From contig NZ_CP036524.1 in the NCBI RefSeq assembly GCF_008281175.1, forward strand, positions 3,410,001-3,474,000: a stretch of DNA of 64,000 nucleotides. The letters run 5' to 3'. The stretch comes from [Clostridium] hylemonae DSM 15053. GTDB taxonomy: Bacteria > Bacillota > Clostridia > Lachnospirales > Lachnospiraceae. The notes below the pieces were generated by a model. It did not search any database. It worked only from the letters and a program-made list of their open reading frames with translations, and was not told the origin of the DNA. Positions within the stretch are counted from its first letter, which is position 1; every line of letters starts with the position of its first letter. A program made the translations under genes and the position numbers. Positions 31,735 to 40,945 of this stretch are shown in pieces.

Positions 31735-32670
31735 CTACTTCGTTAATTTCGGGTCCAATGCGTGCTGCAGCATGTCGCCCAGTATGTTAAAGCACAGAAC
31801 CGTCACAAGGATCAATACACCCGGCACGACAGCCAGAAGCGGCTCATGCAGAATATACTTCTGTGCGTTCTGAAGCATGCTGCCCCACGATGACATGGGA
31901 AGCTGCACCCCGTAACCAAGGAAACTAAGCGCGGACTCGTCCAGGATAGCCCTTGCGATACTGATACTTGCCGATACGATGATCTGCGAAGACATATTCG
32001 GAATAATATGTCTCATGATGATCCTGACGTCGCTGACGCCAAGACATTTGGCGGCGATCACAAAATCTCTCTGCTTAAGGCTCAGCGTTTCAGCCCTCAC
32101 GACCCTGGCCACACTCGTCCATGAAAAGAATGCCAGCATGAGCACAAGTACCGGAAGACTTGGCTGTATAAATGCGTAGATGACGATAATAAACAGCAGA
32201 TTCGGTATGGAAAGAAAGATATCCACGATCCGCATGAGGACTGTGTCCGTGTTCCCACCCACGTAGCCGCTCACGGTGCCGAGCAGCGTGCCGGCGAGAA
32301 CAGATACGGCCATGGCCGCGAAACCGACCGCCAGCGACACTCTTCCACCGTACAGCGCCCTCGTGAGCGTATCTCTGCCCAGGTCGTCCGTACCGAGCAG
32401 ATGTCCCGGCCCGGGTCCCTGCAGCGCATTTTGAATATCCAGCGCGTCCGGGTCATATGGAGACAGCGGCGCCAATACGGCGGACAGCAGAATAAGAAGC
32501 AGCGCCGCGATGCACACGGACGCAAGCCTGTTCTCCTTCAGAAGATACTTTATGCCGTAAAATGAATTTCTGCTGCGAAAATCATCTTTTCTGCCCCTCT
32601 CTTTCGGGGCGGGACGGAAGTCTTCCTCCGTAAATACCGCTTCACCGTTTTGAACCATACTTTTATCCAT
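31735..32670 (-). CDS. Peptide/nickel ABC permease (OppC/DppC type)
   Basis: This 311-residue permease has an N-terminal cytoplasmic tail, then six helices with the family segments GTDDLGRDTLTRALYGGRVSL (GTDDLGRD at its core) and an EAA loop (FVIAAKCLGVSDVRIIMRHI, with AAKCLGVSD). The ATG at 32670 follows GAGGTGCGCC and overlaps the OppB-type gene by 8 nt; an earlier ATG at 32715 lies inside that gene. Confidence 0.92.
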   Translation of the reverse strand: MDKSMVQNGEAVFTEEDFRPAPKERGRKDDFRSRNSFYGIKYLLKENRLASVCIAALLLILLSAVLAPLSPYDPDALDIQNALQGPGPGHLLGTDDLGRDTLTRALYGGRVSLAVGFAAMAVSVLAGTLLGTVSGYVGGNTDTVLMRIVDIFLSIPNLLFIIVIYAFIQPSLPVLVLMLAFFSWTSVARVVRAETLSLKQRDFVIAAKCLGVSDVRIIMRHIIPNMSSQIIVSASISIARAILDESALSFLGYGVQLPMSSWGSMLQNAQKYILHEPLLAVVPGVLILVTVLCFNILGDMLQHALDPKLTK

Positions 32671-33643
32671 GGCGCACCTCATTTCCCCGCTTGATCCGCG
32701 GGTCCGCAATACCATAGAGAATGTCTGCCAGGAAATTCCCGATGAGCAGTATCGTACAGGACAGCATGATAATTCCCATGATCATCGGATAGTCCCTGTT
32801 GTTGATCGCGGTCATACAGAGCGTTCCAAGGCCCGGCCAGCCAAATACAGACTCCACGATAAAGGAGCCCGTGATGAGCGTGCCGAAGTTCATGCCCGTT
32901 ATCGTGATAACCGGAAGAAGACAGTTTTTCAGGACATGGCGCCTTAATATCCACTGCTTTGACGCTCCTTTTGACGCTGCCGTCATCACATATTCTTCCT
33001 CCAGCTGGCTGATCGTATTGGACCTTATATAGCGCACGAACACTGCCATATTATTGAACGCAAGCACGACCGCAGGGAGCGCTCCATGCCAAATGACATC
33101 AGCCGCGGAGTTTACTCCCATCGTCCGCATTCCTGAGCTTGGAAACAGCCCCAGTCTTAACGAAAACACAATGATGAGCAGCAGTGCGAACCAGAACGAA
33201 GGAAGCGAGATGCCGACGTAGCTGAACCCGCTTATTATATTGTCTATCCATTTATTCTTGTGTGTCCCTGCCGCCAGTCCAAGCGGTATCGCCAGGACGA
33301 GCGACAACAGGAGCGCGGCGCCCATAAGGCCCGCAGTCCCGGGCAGGCGCTCCAGAATCTGCGGGCGGACCGGAAGGAAATTATTTAACGATATTCCCCA
33401 GTCGCCGGTCAGTGTCTTTCCCGCCCAGCTCACATACTGATGCACGACATTTCCCGTGAGCCCCAGGTCTTCCCTCAGCGTATTCAGCTGCTCCTCCGAC
33501 ATCTTAAAGCTTGATTTTCCGGGCGACGTGTACATGTAGAGAGGGTCGCCGGGCGCAAAATAGATGATGGCAAAGGCAAACATGGATACAAGTACAAACA
33601 CGAGGGCCATCTGCAGTATACGTTTTAATAAATATCTCTTCAT
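32663..33643 (-). CDS. Peptide/nickel ABC permease (OppB/DppB type)
   Basis: This 326-residue permease has the family start MKRYLLKRILQMALVFVLVS, an early APGDPLYMY segment, an external loop, and an EAA region (EYVMTAASKGASKQWILRRH, with TAASKGAS). It ends in GIADPRIKRGNEVRHG. It is the second gene of the operon, 6 bp after the binding-protein gene. Confidence 0.94.
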   Translation of the reverse strand: MKRYLLKRILQMALVFVLVSMFAFAIIYFAPGDPLYMYTSPGKSSFKMSEEQLNTLREDLGLTGNVVHQYVSWAGKTLTGDWGISLNNFLPVRPQILERLPGTAGLMGAALLLSLVLAIPLGLAAGTHKNKWIDNIISGFSYVGISLPSFWFALLLIIVFSLRLGLFPSSGMRTMGVNSAADVIWHGALPAVVLAFNNMAVFVRYIRSNTISQLEEEYVMTAASKGASKQWILRRHVLKNCLLPVITITGMNFGTLITGSFIVESVFGWPGLGTLCMTAINNRDYPMIMGIIMLSCTILLIGNFLADILYGIADPRIKRGNEVRHG

Positions 33644-33649
33644 CGGTCT

Positions 33650-35218
33650 CTACTTAAAGCTCAGCTTAGTATAATCTTCAAATACGGGGTTCGTCTGCAG
33701 CTCGTCCGCCCCCTCAAGGCTGCTGGACGTCGCGAACACATAATTCGGATATGCGATCGGGTAAATGGACATATCTTCCACCGCTTTTTCCTGCAGTTCT
33801 TTGTAGATTCCTGCCCGCTCTTTGTCATCTGCCGCGGAGCGTCCCTGCTTCCACAAGTCAAGCTGATCTTCGCTCACCTCCAGATTTATGCCCCACGTTC
33901 CGTCAAACATGCCTGATATGACTTCGTCCGGATCTCCGAACGCACCGTATCCGTTAAAGTACAGATCATAGTCTGACGCATCTCCGAATACGCGGTCAAA
34001 AAATCCGTTGGACTCCATACCCTCTACTTCCAGACGGATCCCTACATCCTTAAGCTGCTGCTGTACAATGAGGGCCGTCTCTTTCATGAATGCTCTGTCC
34101 TGGTTATATACAAGCTTCAGCGTCTTTCCGTCGAGCCCCGTCTCCTTCACGAGCTTCTCTGCTTTGCCGGTATCCTGTTCATATCCCTTGATATCCTTAT
34201 CATGGTACTGCGTTGCATTGCTGAATATGGTATTCGCAGCCGTTCCCATATCCGCGCCGTATGCGCCTTTTACGATCTCTTCCCCATCCAGCGCCGCATA
34301 AATGGCTTCTTTTACTTTCGGGTCTGAAAATGTATCGCTGAATTTATTGCATGCAAGATAATTGACACGTCCCTCCGGGAAAGTATGCACTGTGATATCT
34401 TTATCTCCTTCATACATATCTGCCGCCGCCTGGCTGGATACTTCCATGAAGTTGATCTCCCCTTTCTGAAGGGCAACTTCCTGGGCGCTCGTATCAGGTA
34501 TGACCTTGTACACAACTTTATCGATGGCAGGTCTGTCCCCATAGTAGTCGTCAAACCGTTCCAGCTCCAGACATTCGCCGTTCTTAAATTCCTTCACCTT
34601 ATATGGTCCTGAACCGATCCCCTTCAGGTTCGCCTCGGAATTTGCCTTGATGTCTGTGTCATTGCCGTACACATGCGCCGGAAGGAGCGGCAGCGTTCCC
34701 AGTATCGTCACATAGGACGCCGAAGGCTCAGGCAGCGTGATCTCTACTGTCAAGTCATCTGCTTTCTTATAGCTCACCGGTCTGTCACCGATATATACCG
34801 CATTGGCATAACCGGCTCCATTGTCAGGGTCCGCATTGACATCGAGTGAAAAAATGACGTCGTCCGCTGTGATCGGTTCTCCGTCGTGCCATTTCAGATC
34901 CTCTTTCAGCTTCAGTGTGACAGTCTTTCCATCATCCGACAGTTCCACACTGTCCGCAAGATAATACCGTGTCTCTGAATCGGTCTTCATGTAGAGCTCG
35001 TCGTACACTGCGCCGAGCATGAGCCAGCCCTCTTTCATCGTCTCCAGATGCTTGTTCAGATTGGTGACTGAGGACGACACTCCCATCACAAGTTCATTTT
35101 TACCTGATGTCTTTTTATCCGGTTCGGAAGTCCCGGCCTTTTCCCTGCCGCCGCATCCAGCGAGCATAACCGCCGCCATTGCCAGACAAAGCAGACCACT
35201 CCATGATCTCTTTTTCAT
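33650..35218 (-). CDS. Peptide/nickel-type ABC binding lipoprotein (family 5)
   Basis: This 522-residue lipoprotein has a lipobox at VMLAGC. It follows the OppA/DppA/NikA pattern: VSLKLKEDLKWHDGEPITADDV (core WHDGEPITADDV), LPAHVYG, GSGPYKVKEF and a late VFGDASDYDLYFNGYG. It captures oligopeptides, nickel chelates or similar ligands; the true ligand cannot be told. The ATG at 35218 has AAGGAGGAGAAT before it; an upstream ATG at 35332 is not credible. It is the first gene of the five-gene operon. Confidence 0.93.
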   Translation of the reverse strand: MKKRSWSGLLCLAMAAVMLAGCGGREKAGTSEPDKKTSGKNELVMGVSSSVTNLNKHLETMKEGWLMLGAVYDELYMKTDSETRYYLADSVELSDDGKTVTLKLKEDLKWHDGEPITADDVIFSLDVNADPDNGAGYANAVYIGDRPVSYKKADDLTVEITLPEPSASYVTILGTLPLLPAHVYGNDTDIKANSEANLKGIGSGPYKVKEFKNGECLELERFDDYYGDRPAIDKVVYKVIPDTSAQEVALQKGEINFMEVSSQAAADMYEGDKDITVHTFPEGRVNYLACNKFSDTFSDPKVKEAIYAALDGEEIVKGAYGADMGTAANTIFSNATQYHDKDIKGYEQDTGKAEKLVKETGLDGKTLKLVYNQDRAFMKETALIVQQQLKDVGIRLEVEGMESNGFFDRVFGDASDYDLYFNGYGAFGDPDEVISGMFDGTWGINLEVSEDQLDLWKQGRSAADDKERAGIYKELQEKAVEDMSIYPIAYPNYVFATSSSLEGADELQTNPVFEDYTKLSFK

Positions 35219-35303
35219 ATTCTCCTCCTTGTGCTTTGTTGTTCTTCTTTTTTCGTCTTCTGTTATTGTTCCCTCAGTTGACAGAGGCGTATACAACATG
35301 TGC

Positions 35304-35332
35304 ATTATATGGGCCGGTTTTTTTGCTGTCAA
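35304..35332 (-). promoter_or_regulatory. Consensus promoter of the peptide transporter operon
   Basis: On the minus strand a perfect TTGACA (35332-35327), a 17-bp spacer and a perfect TATAAT (35309-35304) lie about 85 bp before the ATG at 35218. Confidence 0.85.
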
Positions 35333-35594
35333 TTTAAGCTTTTATTATTTTAACGCAGTAAATTTGTTATTTATTTTTAATTTTACTTCTTTTTAACTGT
35401 TATTTTGTCTTTTTATTTTTATATATTCTTTTTGATTGATTTTGTAAGGAAAATATTCTGTATATATTGATAATTAATTTCTATATCCATATTCACATAT
35501 AAAAAATATCTATAGAATTTACATATAATTTTATTGTATATATTTTCCAATTCATATATTTTGTCTATGATTTTGCAGTTTTTTTATAAAAAAA
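35333..35594. other. AT-rich intergenic stretch
   Basis: No gene is seen. The stretch is strongly AT-rich, with many TATA steps, and lies between the peptide-operon promoter and the inferred left end of the mobile element. It may carry upstream promoter sequence or may simply be an insertion-permissive region. Confidence 0.5.
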
Positions 35595-35615
35595 GAGCCC
35601 TGTGGCATTGGGCGG

Positions 35616-35635
35616 CCCCCAATAAAGAAGTATTG
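35616..35635 (-). repeat. Left terminal inverted repeat
   Basis: It matches the right repeat (41452-41471) at 18 of 20 positions in inverted orientation. Confidence 0.8.
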
Positions 35636-35662
35636 TTACAGCGAGCGGCATAGTCATTTTGG

Positions 35663-37051
<1,389 letters not shown>

Positions 37052-37234
37052 TTACTGGCCGCTGTCGCTTAAAATGAGCCGTTTTACTTTAGCAACCATA
37101 TCCTCCTTTGCCCGTTCATTGAAGCGGGAGGAAACGATATAGGTAGTGCCGCCGATCCGCCGTTGCAGCGTGACGGGCGGCACGGATTTTTTCCGTGGTT
37201 CATTTTTTTCAGTTTGACTTTGATTGATAGGCTG
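37052..37234 (-). CDS. TnpW-like transposon protein, start codon unclear
   Basis: A minus-strand frame of 60 codons, open from just after the preceding TGA, encodes a protein with KKSVPPVTLQRRIGGTTYIV, then FNERAKEDMVAKVKRLIL. This matches the small TnpW proteins found beside TnpX-type recombinases, whose role is unknown. No ATG occurs before the conserved core; a GTG at 37183 with GGA 8 nt upstream is the only normal start, and would cut off the first 17 residues. The stop is at 37054-37052, 24 bp before the recombinase ATG. Confidence 0.6.
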   Translation of the reverse strand, partial: QPINQSQTEKNEPRKKSVPPVTLQRRIGGTTYIVSSRFNERAKEDMVAKVKRLILSDSGQ

Positions 37235-37918
37235 TCACCTTTCCTTTCTATCATGCTGCTGCCGTTTCAGTTCCGCCAGCGCTTCCGGTGGAATACGGTC
37301 AAGCACCCGATGGATATTGTGCAGTTCGCTTTCCAGTTTCGCCCGCTCCATCGTGTCTTTCAGCTTGCCCTTTTCGCTGGCCTTTGCCCTTGCTTCCAGT
37401 TTCTTGTTTTCTTCCAGTAAATCGGTAATCGTTGCTTTGTACTTTTTGAGCTGGCCGGAGAAGTTCTCCATCAGCGGGAACCACTTTTTCAACATGGATA
37501 GGGCGTCCTCTTTCTCCTTTCCGGCGTTCAGCGGATTGATACCGTCCAGCGCCGCTTCAATGGCTCCCGCCTGTTTGGAGGGGGAAACCGCCTGCTTGAA
37601 AAGTCGAGTGGGAATATGCTTGCGGCCCGTCTTGCTGGCGCTTTCGCCACGCTCCAAGTCCGGGTATTTCTCCACCATATAGGCGTGAAAATCGTCCTGC
37701 GGCAACACCGCCCGCCGGAACCAGATACAGCAGACGGAATAAGAAATCGTCTGCGGACAGGTGCAGTTGTCCCCATCGTCCAGTAACAGGCAGTTGCCGT
37801 TATCGTAGTTACAACAGGTATTCCGTATGAGCGCGTTGGCCCGTTTCCTCTGCGCCGCCGTCATGCGGGGCAGGGAGCCGCCCGGCCCGCGCTCGATTGG
37901 TTGTAGTTTCTTTTTCAT
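37235..37918 (-). CDS. Fusion of Cys-rich VLP protein with a relaxase (MobV/Pre-like) tail
   Basis: The protein has 227 residues. Residues 1 to about 74 match Cys-rich VLP proteins of mobilizable elements (MTAAQRKRANALIRNTCCNY, then NCLLLDDGDNCTCPQTISYS and WFRRAVLPQD). From DFHAYMVEKYPDLERG on, the sequence switches to the part of a plasmid-recombination relaxase after its catalytic domain, with a long coiled coil (about 140-220). The HUH nicking domain and the VLP tail are gone. The junction is in frame, around LPQDD. The ATG at 37918 follows ACGGAGGAATGC. It is probably a deletion product without relaxase activity. Confidence 0.7.
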   Translation of the reverse strand: MKKKLQPIERGPGGSLPRMTAAQRKRANALIRNTCCNYDNGNCLLLDDGDNCTCPQTISYSVCCIWFRRAVLPQDDFHAYMVEKYPDLERGESASKTGRKHIPTRLFKQAVSPSKQAGAIEAALDGINPLNAGKEKEDALSMLKKWFPLMENFSGQLKKYKATITDLLEENKKLEARAKASEKGKLKDTMERAKLESELHNIHRVLDRIPPEALAELKRQQHDRKER

Positions 37919-38288
37919 GCATTCCTCCGTTTCCAGCCGTTTCCGTTCCTTTGCCGTTCTTCCCGAAAGCTGTTCCTGCCCCCTCTTGGCGGCGTGTCCC
38001 GGCGTTGGCACTCTGGCCTGCTTCGGGCCAAGTTGGCCCGAAGTGACTTCTGGACATTCTGTCCACAAGTGGCGGTGTCATGGCGTGCTTCCCCAGCCGG
38101 TGGTATCTCTTTCGGACGGTCATTCACTTGTGCCTGTCCATCGATGAACTAACACAAGTCTACACTTTTTTGACCGCCCGTCCCGTATATTCGAAAGGTT
38201 GGAAATCTCGCTGAAAAACACACTATTTCCACGCTCTCGGATTTGTGGTAGAATGAAAGAAACCGTAAGCTGACAAGGAGGGCGGGCC
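37919..38288. other. Non-coding mobilization region, oriT candidate
   Basis: No credible gene is seen. GGACATTCTGTCC with flanking AAGTGGCGGTGTC (about 38052-38078) resembles sequence at 41074-41105 near the other end of the cargo. Such short palindromes beside mob genes are typical of transfer origins. The promoter at 38226-38254 serves the rightward cargo. Confidence 0.4.
38226..38254 (+). promoter_or_regulatory. Predicted promoter of the cargo genes
   Basis: TTTCCA (38226-38231), a 17-bp spacer and TAGAAT (38249-38254) stand 35 bp before the DUF3795 ATG. Confidence 0.5.
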
Positions 38289-38702
38289 ATGAAAATGCCA
38301 ACAGAAAAAATTGATACGGCTATGTTTGCCCCCTGCGGCATGAACTGTTTGCTTTGCTATAAGCATTGTTATCATAAAAAGCCGTGTGCCGGTTGCCTGA
38401 ACAGCGACATGGGCAAACCGGAACACTGCCGTAAGTGCAAGATAAAAGATTGTATCAAGGGCAAAGGGCTGGCCTATTGTTTTGAATGTCCCGATTATCC
38501 CTGCAAGCTAATAAAAAACCTTGAAAAAAGCTACAACAAAAGGTATCAGGCGAGCCTTATGGAGAATAGCGAGTTTGTTCGTCAACACGGTTTGGAACGG
38601 TTCATGGAACAGCAGAAAGGGAAATATACCTGTCCCAAATGCGGGGGTATCATTTCTATCCATGACAGAGAGTGCAGCGAGTGTCAAGAAAGTATGAAGT
38701 AA
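38289..38702 (+). CDS. DUF3795 Cys-rich protein
   Basis: This 137-residue cytoplasmic protein has DUF3795-type cysteine clusters: APCGMNCLLCYKHCYHKKPCAGC, CRKCKIKDCIKGKG and YCFECPDYPCK. It adds a C-terminal zinc-ribbon-like motif, CPKCGGIISIHDRECSECQ. The clusters probably bind metal; the function of the family is unknown. A GGAGGGCGGGCC Shine-Dalgarno region precedes the ATG. It is the first rightward cargo gene. Confidence 0.85.
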   Translation: MKMPTEKIDTAMFAPCGMNCLLCYKHCYHKKPCAGCLNSDMGKPEHCRKCKIKDCIKGKGLAYCFECPDYPCKLIKNLEKSYNKRYQASLMENSEFVRQHGLERFMEQQKGKYTCPKCGGIISIHDRECSECQESMK

Positions 38703-38723
38703 GCGTAAGAGGGGGTGTGCAGA

Positions 38724-39527
38724 TTGGCGTTGACAATACAGGAACGCCTAAAAGACCTGCGTGTGGAGCGCGGCCTGACGCTGGGACAGCTTGCGGAGCA
38801 AACACACCTCTCCAAGTCTGCTCTGGGCAGTTATGAAGCGGACGATTTTAAGGACATCAGCCACTATGCCCTTATCAGGCTGGCGAAGTTTTATGGTGTG
38901 ACTGCCGATTATCTGTTAGGGCTGGCCTAAACGAAAAATCACCCAAACGCCGATCTTGCAGACCTGCGTTTGAGTGACGAAATGATAGACCTGCTGAAAA
39001 GCGAACGGATTGACACCGCCCTGCTTTGTGAATTAGCGGTACACCCGGACTTTGTGAAGCTGCTGGCCGATATACAGATTTATGTGGAGGGTATCGCCGC
39101 CACACAGATACAGAACCTAAACGCTTGGGTAGACGTGGCGAGGGCTGAAATCATGGAGAAGTACCAGCCGGGAGAGCATGACAAAACCGCCGGTGTGCTG
39201 CAAGCCGCCCATGTGCGGGAAGGCGACTATTTCAGCAGCCGGGTACATCACGACATTGACGCCATCATGGGAGACATACGGGAAGCCCACAGGGGCAGAA
39301 GCGACAGCGCCCCGGAAAATACCATTGTGGATGAACTCAAGCGGGATTTGGAGGAAGTGGCGAGCTTCAAGGGCAGTCGGGCGGAACAACTGCTGATGGT
39401 GTTCTGCAAGCAGACAAAGCTGCGCTACAACAAGCTGACAGAGGAAGAAAAACAATGGCTGACACGGATTGTCCAAAAATCCGAACTGGCGAAAAGTTAT
39501 GTACCACAGCGAGGAAAAAGAAAATAG
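38724..39527 (+). pseudogene. XRE-family regulator interrupted by one in-frame stop
   Basis: One reading frame encodes an XRE helix-turn-helix domain (LTIQERLKDLRVERGLTLGQ to FYGVTADYLLG), then a TAA at 38928-38930, then in the same frame TKNHPNADLADLRLSDEMID and a C-terminal domain to 39527. In relatives from other mobile elements YLLG(x)(x)(Q/E)TKNHPNADL is continuous, so a single base change in a Q or E codon has split the gene. The TTG at 38724 (after GAGGGGG) is the likely start; GTG 38715 is possible. The second part could restart at TTG 38970. Confidence 0.75.
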
Positions 39528-39530
39528 CAA

Positions 39531-39556
39531 GTACGCCTTAGGCGAATAAGGCGTAC
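39531..39556. repeat. Cargo-array palindrome 1
   Basis: GTACGCCTTA, loop GGCGAA and TAAGGCGTAC form a perfect 10-bp stem between the XRE gene and the first GNAT gene. It is related to the repeats at 40142-40210, 40742-40777 and 40922-40945. Confidence 0.9.
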
Positions 39557-39571
39557 GAAGGAGGTAATATA

Positions 39572-40129
39572 ATGGCAGAGCTATTTGAAACATTTCCATA
39601 CCTGAGAAATGACCATATTATCATCAGGAAAATGGTTGAAGATGATGTGGACGACCTTATGGAAATTACGAATAATCCTAACGTCTATCAATATGTACCT
39701 CCATTCCTGTATAAAAAGAGCAGAGGCAATTTGCTTGCTGCAATTAGAAACTTGGGCGGGAGAGATTTCGATAAAAAAAAACTGATTATTGCAGGCATTT
39801 ATCTGTGCGATGAACCCAATAAGCTCATAGGGCTTGCAGAGCTGTTTGATTATAAAAAAAGAATGAACCAAATAACGATTGGCTACCGCATAAACGAATC
39901 ATATTGGCATAGAGGGATTGCGACTGATACAGTAAGGCTTATAATGGATTACCTTTGTAATGATTTGGGCATTCAAAAGTTGAAAGCATTTGTTATGCCT
40001 GAAAATGTATTTTCTGAAAAAGCACTAACAAAAAATAGTTTTCTAAAAGAACCCAATACTGTTCAAGAGAAAAACTGGGGTGGTAAAGAAATCGTAGATT
40101 TAAATGTGTTTACCTATGCAGTTTTATAG
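39572..40129 (+). CDS. GNAT-family N-acetyltransferase (RimJ/RimL-like)
   Basis: This 185-residue GNAT fold has IIIRKMVEDDVDDLMEITNNPNV at the N-terminus, strand IGLAELFDYKKRMNQITIGYRI, the acetyl-CoA loop region around NESYWHRGIATDTVRLIMDYL (RGIATDTV replaces the usual Q/RxxGxG/A), and NVFSEKALTKNSF. Such enzymes acetylate protein N-termini, aminoglycosides or small amines; the substrate is unknown. AAGGAGG precedes the ATG. It is low in GC compared with its neighbours, which supports a separate origin. Confidence 0.85.
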   Translation: MAELFETFPYLRNDHIIIRKMVEDDVDDLMEITNNPNVYQYVPPFLYKKSRGNLLAAIRNLGGRDFDKKKLIIAGIYLCDEPNKLIGLAELFDYKKRMNQITIGYRINESYWHRGIATDTVRLIMDYLCNDLGIQKLKAFVMPENVFSEKALTKNSFLKEPNTVQEKNWGGKEIVDLNVFTYAVL

Positions 40130-40141
40130 GGTTTAGTTCCA

Positions 40142-40210
40142 GTATGTCTTATGGAAGAATACGTACTCAAAAATCAGGAGTTGATTTGTGCGTATTAGGC
40201 GGATAAGACA
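40142..40210. repeat. Cargo-array repeat 2, long imperfect hairpin
   Basis: TGTCTTAT (40145-40152) pairs with ATAAGACA (40203-40210). Inside it AATACGTAC (40158-40166) pairs with GTGCGTATT at about 40188-40196, separated from the outer stem by small unpaired segments, and CAAAAATCA pairs loosely with TGATTTG. The left half carries the shared motif seen at repeats 3 and 4. Confidence 0.75.
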
Positions 40211-40239
40211 AAACAAGATTTAATTAGTGAGGTAGCAAA

Positions 40240-40734
40240 ATGATATTGAGCACGGAGCGTCTTGAATTAGTCCCACTACTTCCCTATCAGTTAAGATTAT
40301 GGGTGGAGGACATACCAAAACTGGAGAAAGACTTAAAATGCTCTTATCAAGCAGAGCCAATGGAAGGGCTTTTTCTCGAAATCGTAAAAGGGCAATTAGA
40401 AAAAACAGAAAAGAATCCTAACGATTTCTTATGGCATAGCTTTTGGCTTCTGATACGCAAAAGTGACCGGGTTGTTGTTGGCTCTGCCGATTTCAAGGAT
40501 ACTCCGAATACGGATCAAGAGGTCGAAATCGGCTATGGATTGGGAAAAGACTTCGAGCGCAATGGGTACATGACGGAAGCGGTACAAGCCATGTGCAAGT
40601 GGGCTTTGGAACAAGAAAACGTGTCCCATGTCATCGCCGAAACGGACATAGACGGGTTTGCCTCACAACGCATTTTAAAACGCTGTGGATTTATTGAAAA
40701 AGGACAGGAAAAAACAATATGGTGGCAACTATAA
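40240..40734 (+). CDS. GNAT-family N-acetyltransferase
   Basis: This 164-residue acetyltransferase begins ILSTERLELVPLLPYQLRLW, has strand VVVGSADFKD, then VEIGYGLGKDFERNGYMTEAVQAMCKWAL with the acetyl-CoA-binding loop (FERNGYMTEA), and ends DGFASQRILKRCGFIEKGQE, the typical RimL-like end. The substrate is unknown. The start context AGTGAGGTAGCAAA resembles that of the next small gene. It lies between two palindromic repeats. Confidence 0.87.
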   Translation: MILSTERLELVPLLPYQLRLWVEDIPKLEKDLKCSYQAEPMEGLFLEIVKGQLEKTEKNPNDFLWHSFWLLIRKSDRVVVGSADFKDTPNTDQEVEIGYGLGKDFERNGYMTEAVQAMCKWALEQENVSHVIAETDIDGFASQRILKRCGFIEKGQEKTIWWQL

Positions 40735-40741
40735 ATATGCT

Positions 40742-40777
40742 GTTGAGTGTGCCTTATTGAATGAAGACGTACTCAAC
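40742..40777. repeat. Cargo-array repeat 3
   Basis: GTTGAGT (40742-40748) and ACTCAAC (40771-40777) form the outer stem around TGCCTTATTGAATGAAGACG, which shares CCTTATTGAAT with repeat 4. It lies right after the second GNAT gene. Confidence 0.85.
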
Positions 40778-40806
40778 AAATCGGAAGTTGTAAAGGTGGG
40801 GTAGCA

Positions 40807-40893
40807 ATGAACTTAGCATTATGGATAGCTATAGGAACAGCGATACTTTGTGCTGGTGTAGCTATATACTATGGTACAAAAAAGAAGAAATAA
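40807..40893 (+). CDS. 28-residue single-helix membrane peptide
   Basis: The ATG at 40807 follows AAAGGTGGGGTAGCA. It encodes a 28-residue peptide with one hydrophobic helix (LALWIAIGTAILCAGVAIYY) and a basic end GTKKKK. It has its own repeat upstream and downstream, like the GNAT genes, which supports it as a real cargo gene. The function is unknown; a toxin-like or regulatory membrane peptide is possible. Confidence 0.6.
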   Translation: MNLALWIAIGTAILCAGVAIYYGTKKKK

Positions 40894-40921
40894 ATTCTGA
40901 TTTGTCTGGCTGATATAGCTA

Positions 40922-40945
40922 AGCCTTATTGAATAAAGGCGTACT
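40922..40945. repeat. Cargo-array repeat 4
   Basis: GCCTTATTGAATAAAGGC forms a tight stem and is followed by GTACT. It resembles repeats 1 to 3 and follows the 28-residue peptide gene. Confidence 0.85.

Noticed and set aside
37809-38123. Additional genes overlapping the VLP/relaxase fusion region
   Set aside because: The frames overlap the fusion gene and the oriT-like region, lack Shine-Dalgarno sequences and have no family likeness.
40742-40777. Classical integron attC boxes (GTTGAGT and ACTCAAC resemble GTTRRRY and RYYYAAC)
   Set aside because: The order is inverted relative to real attC (GTT box on the left, AAC box on the right), and no IntI gene is present, so a true integron was not called.
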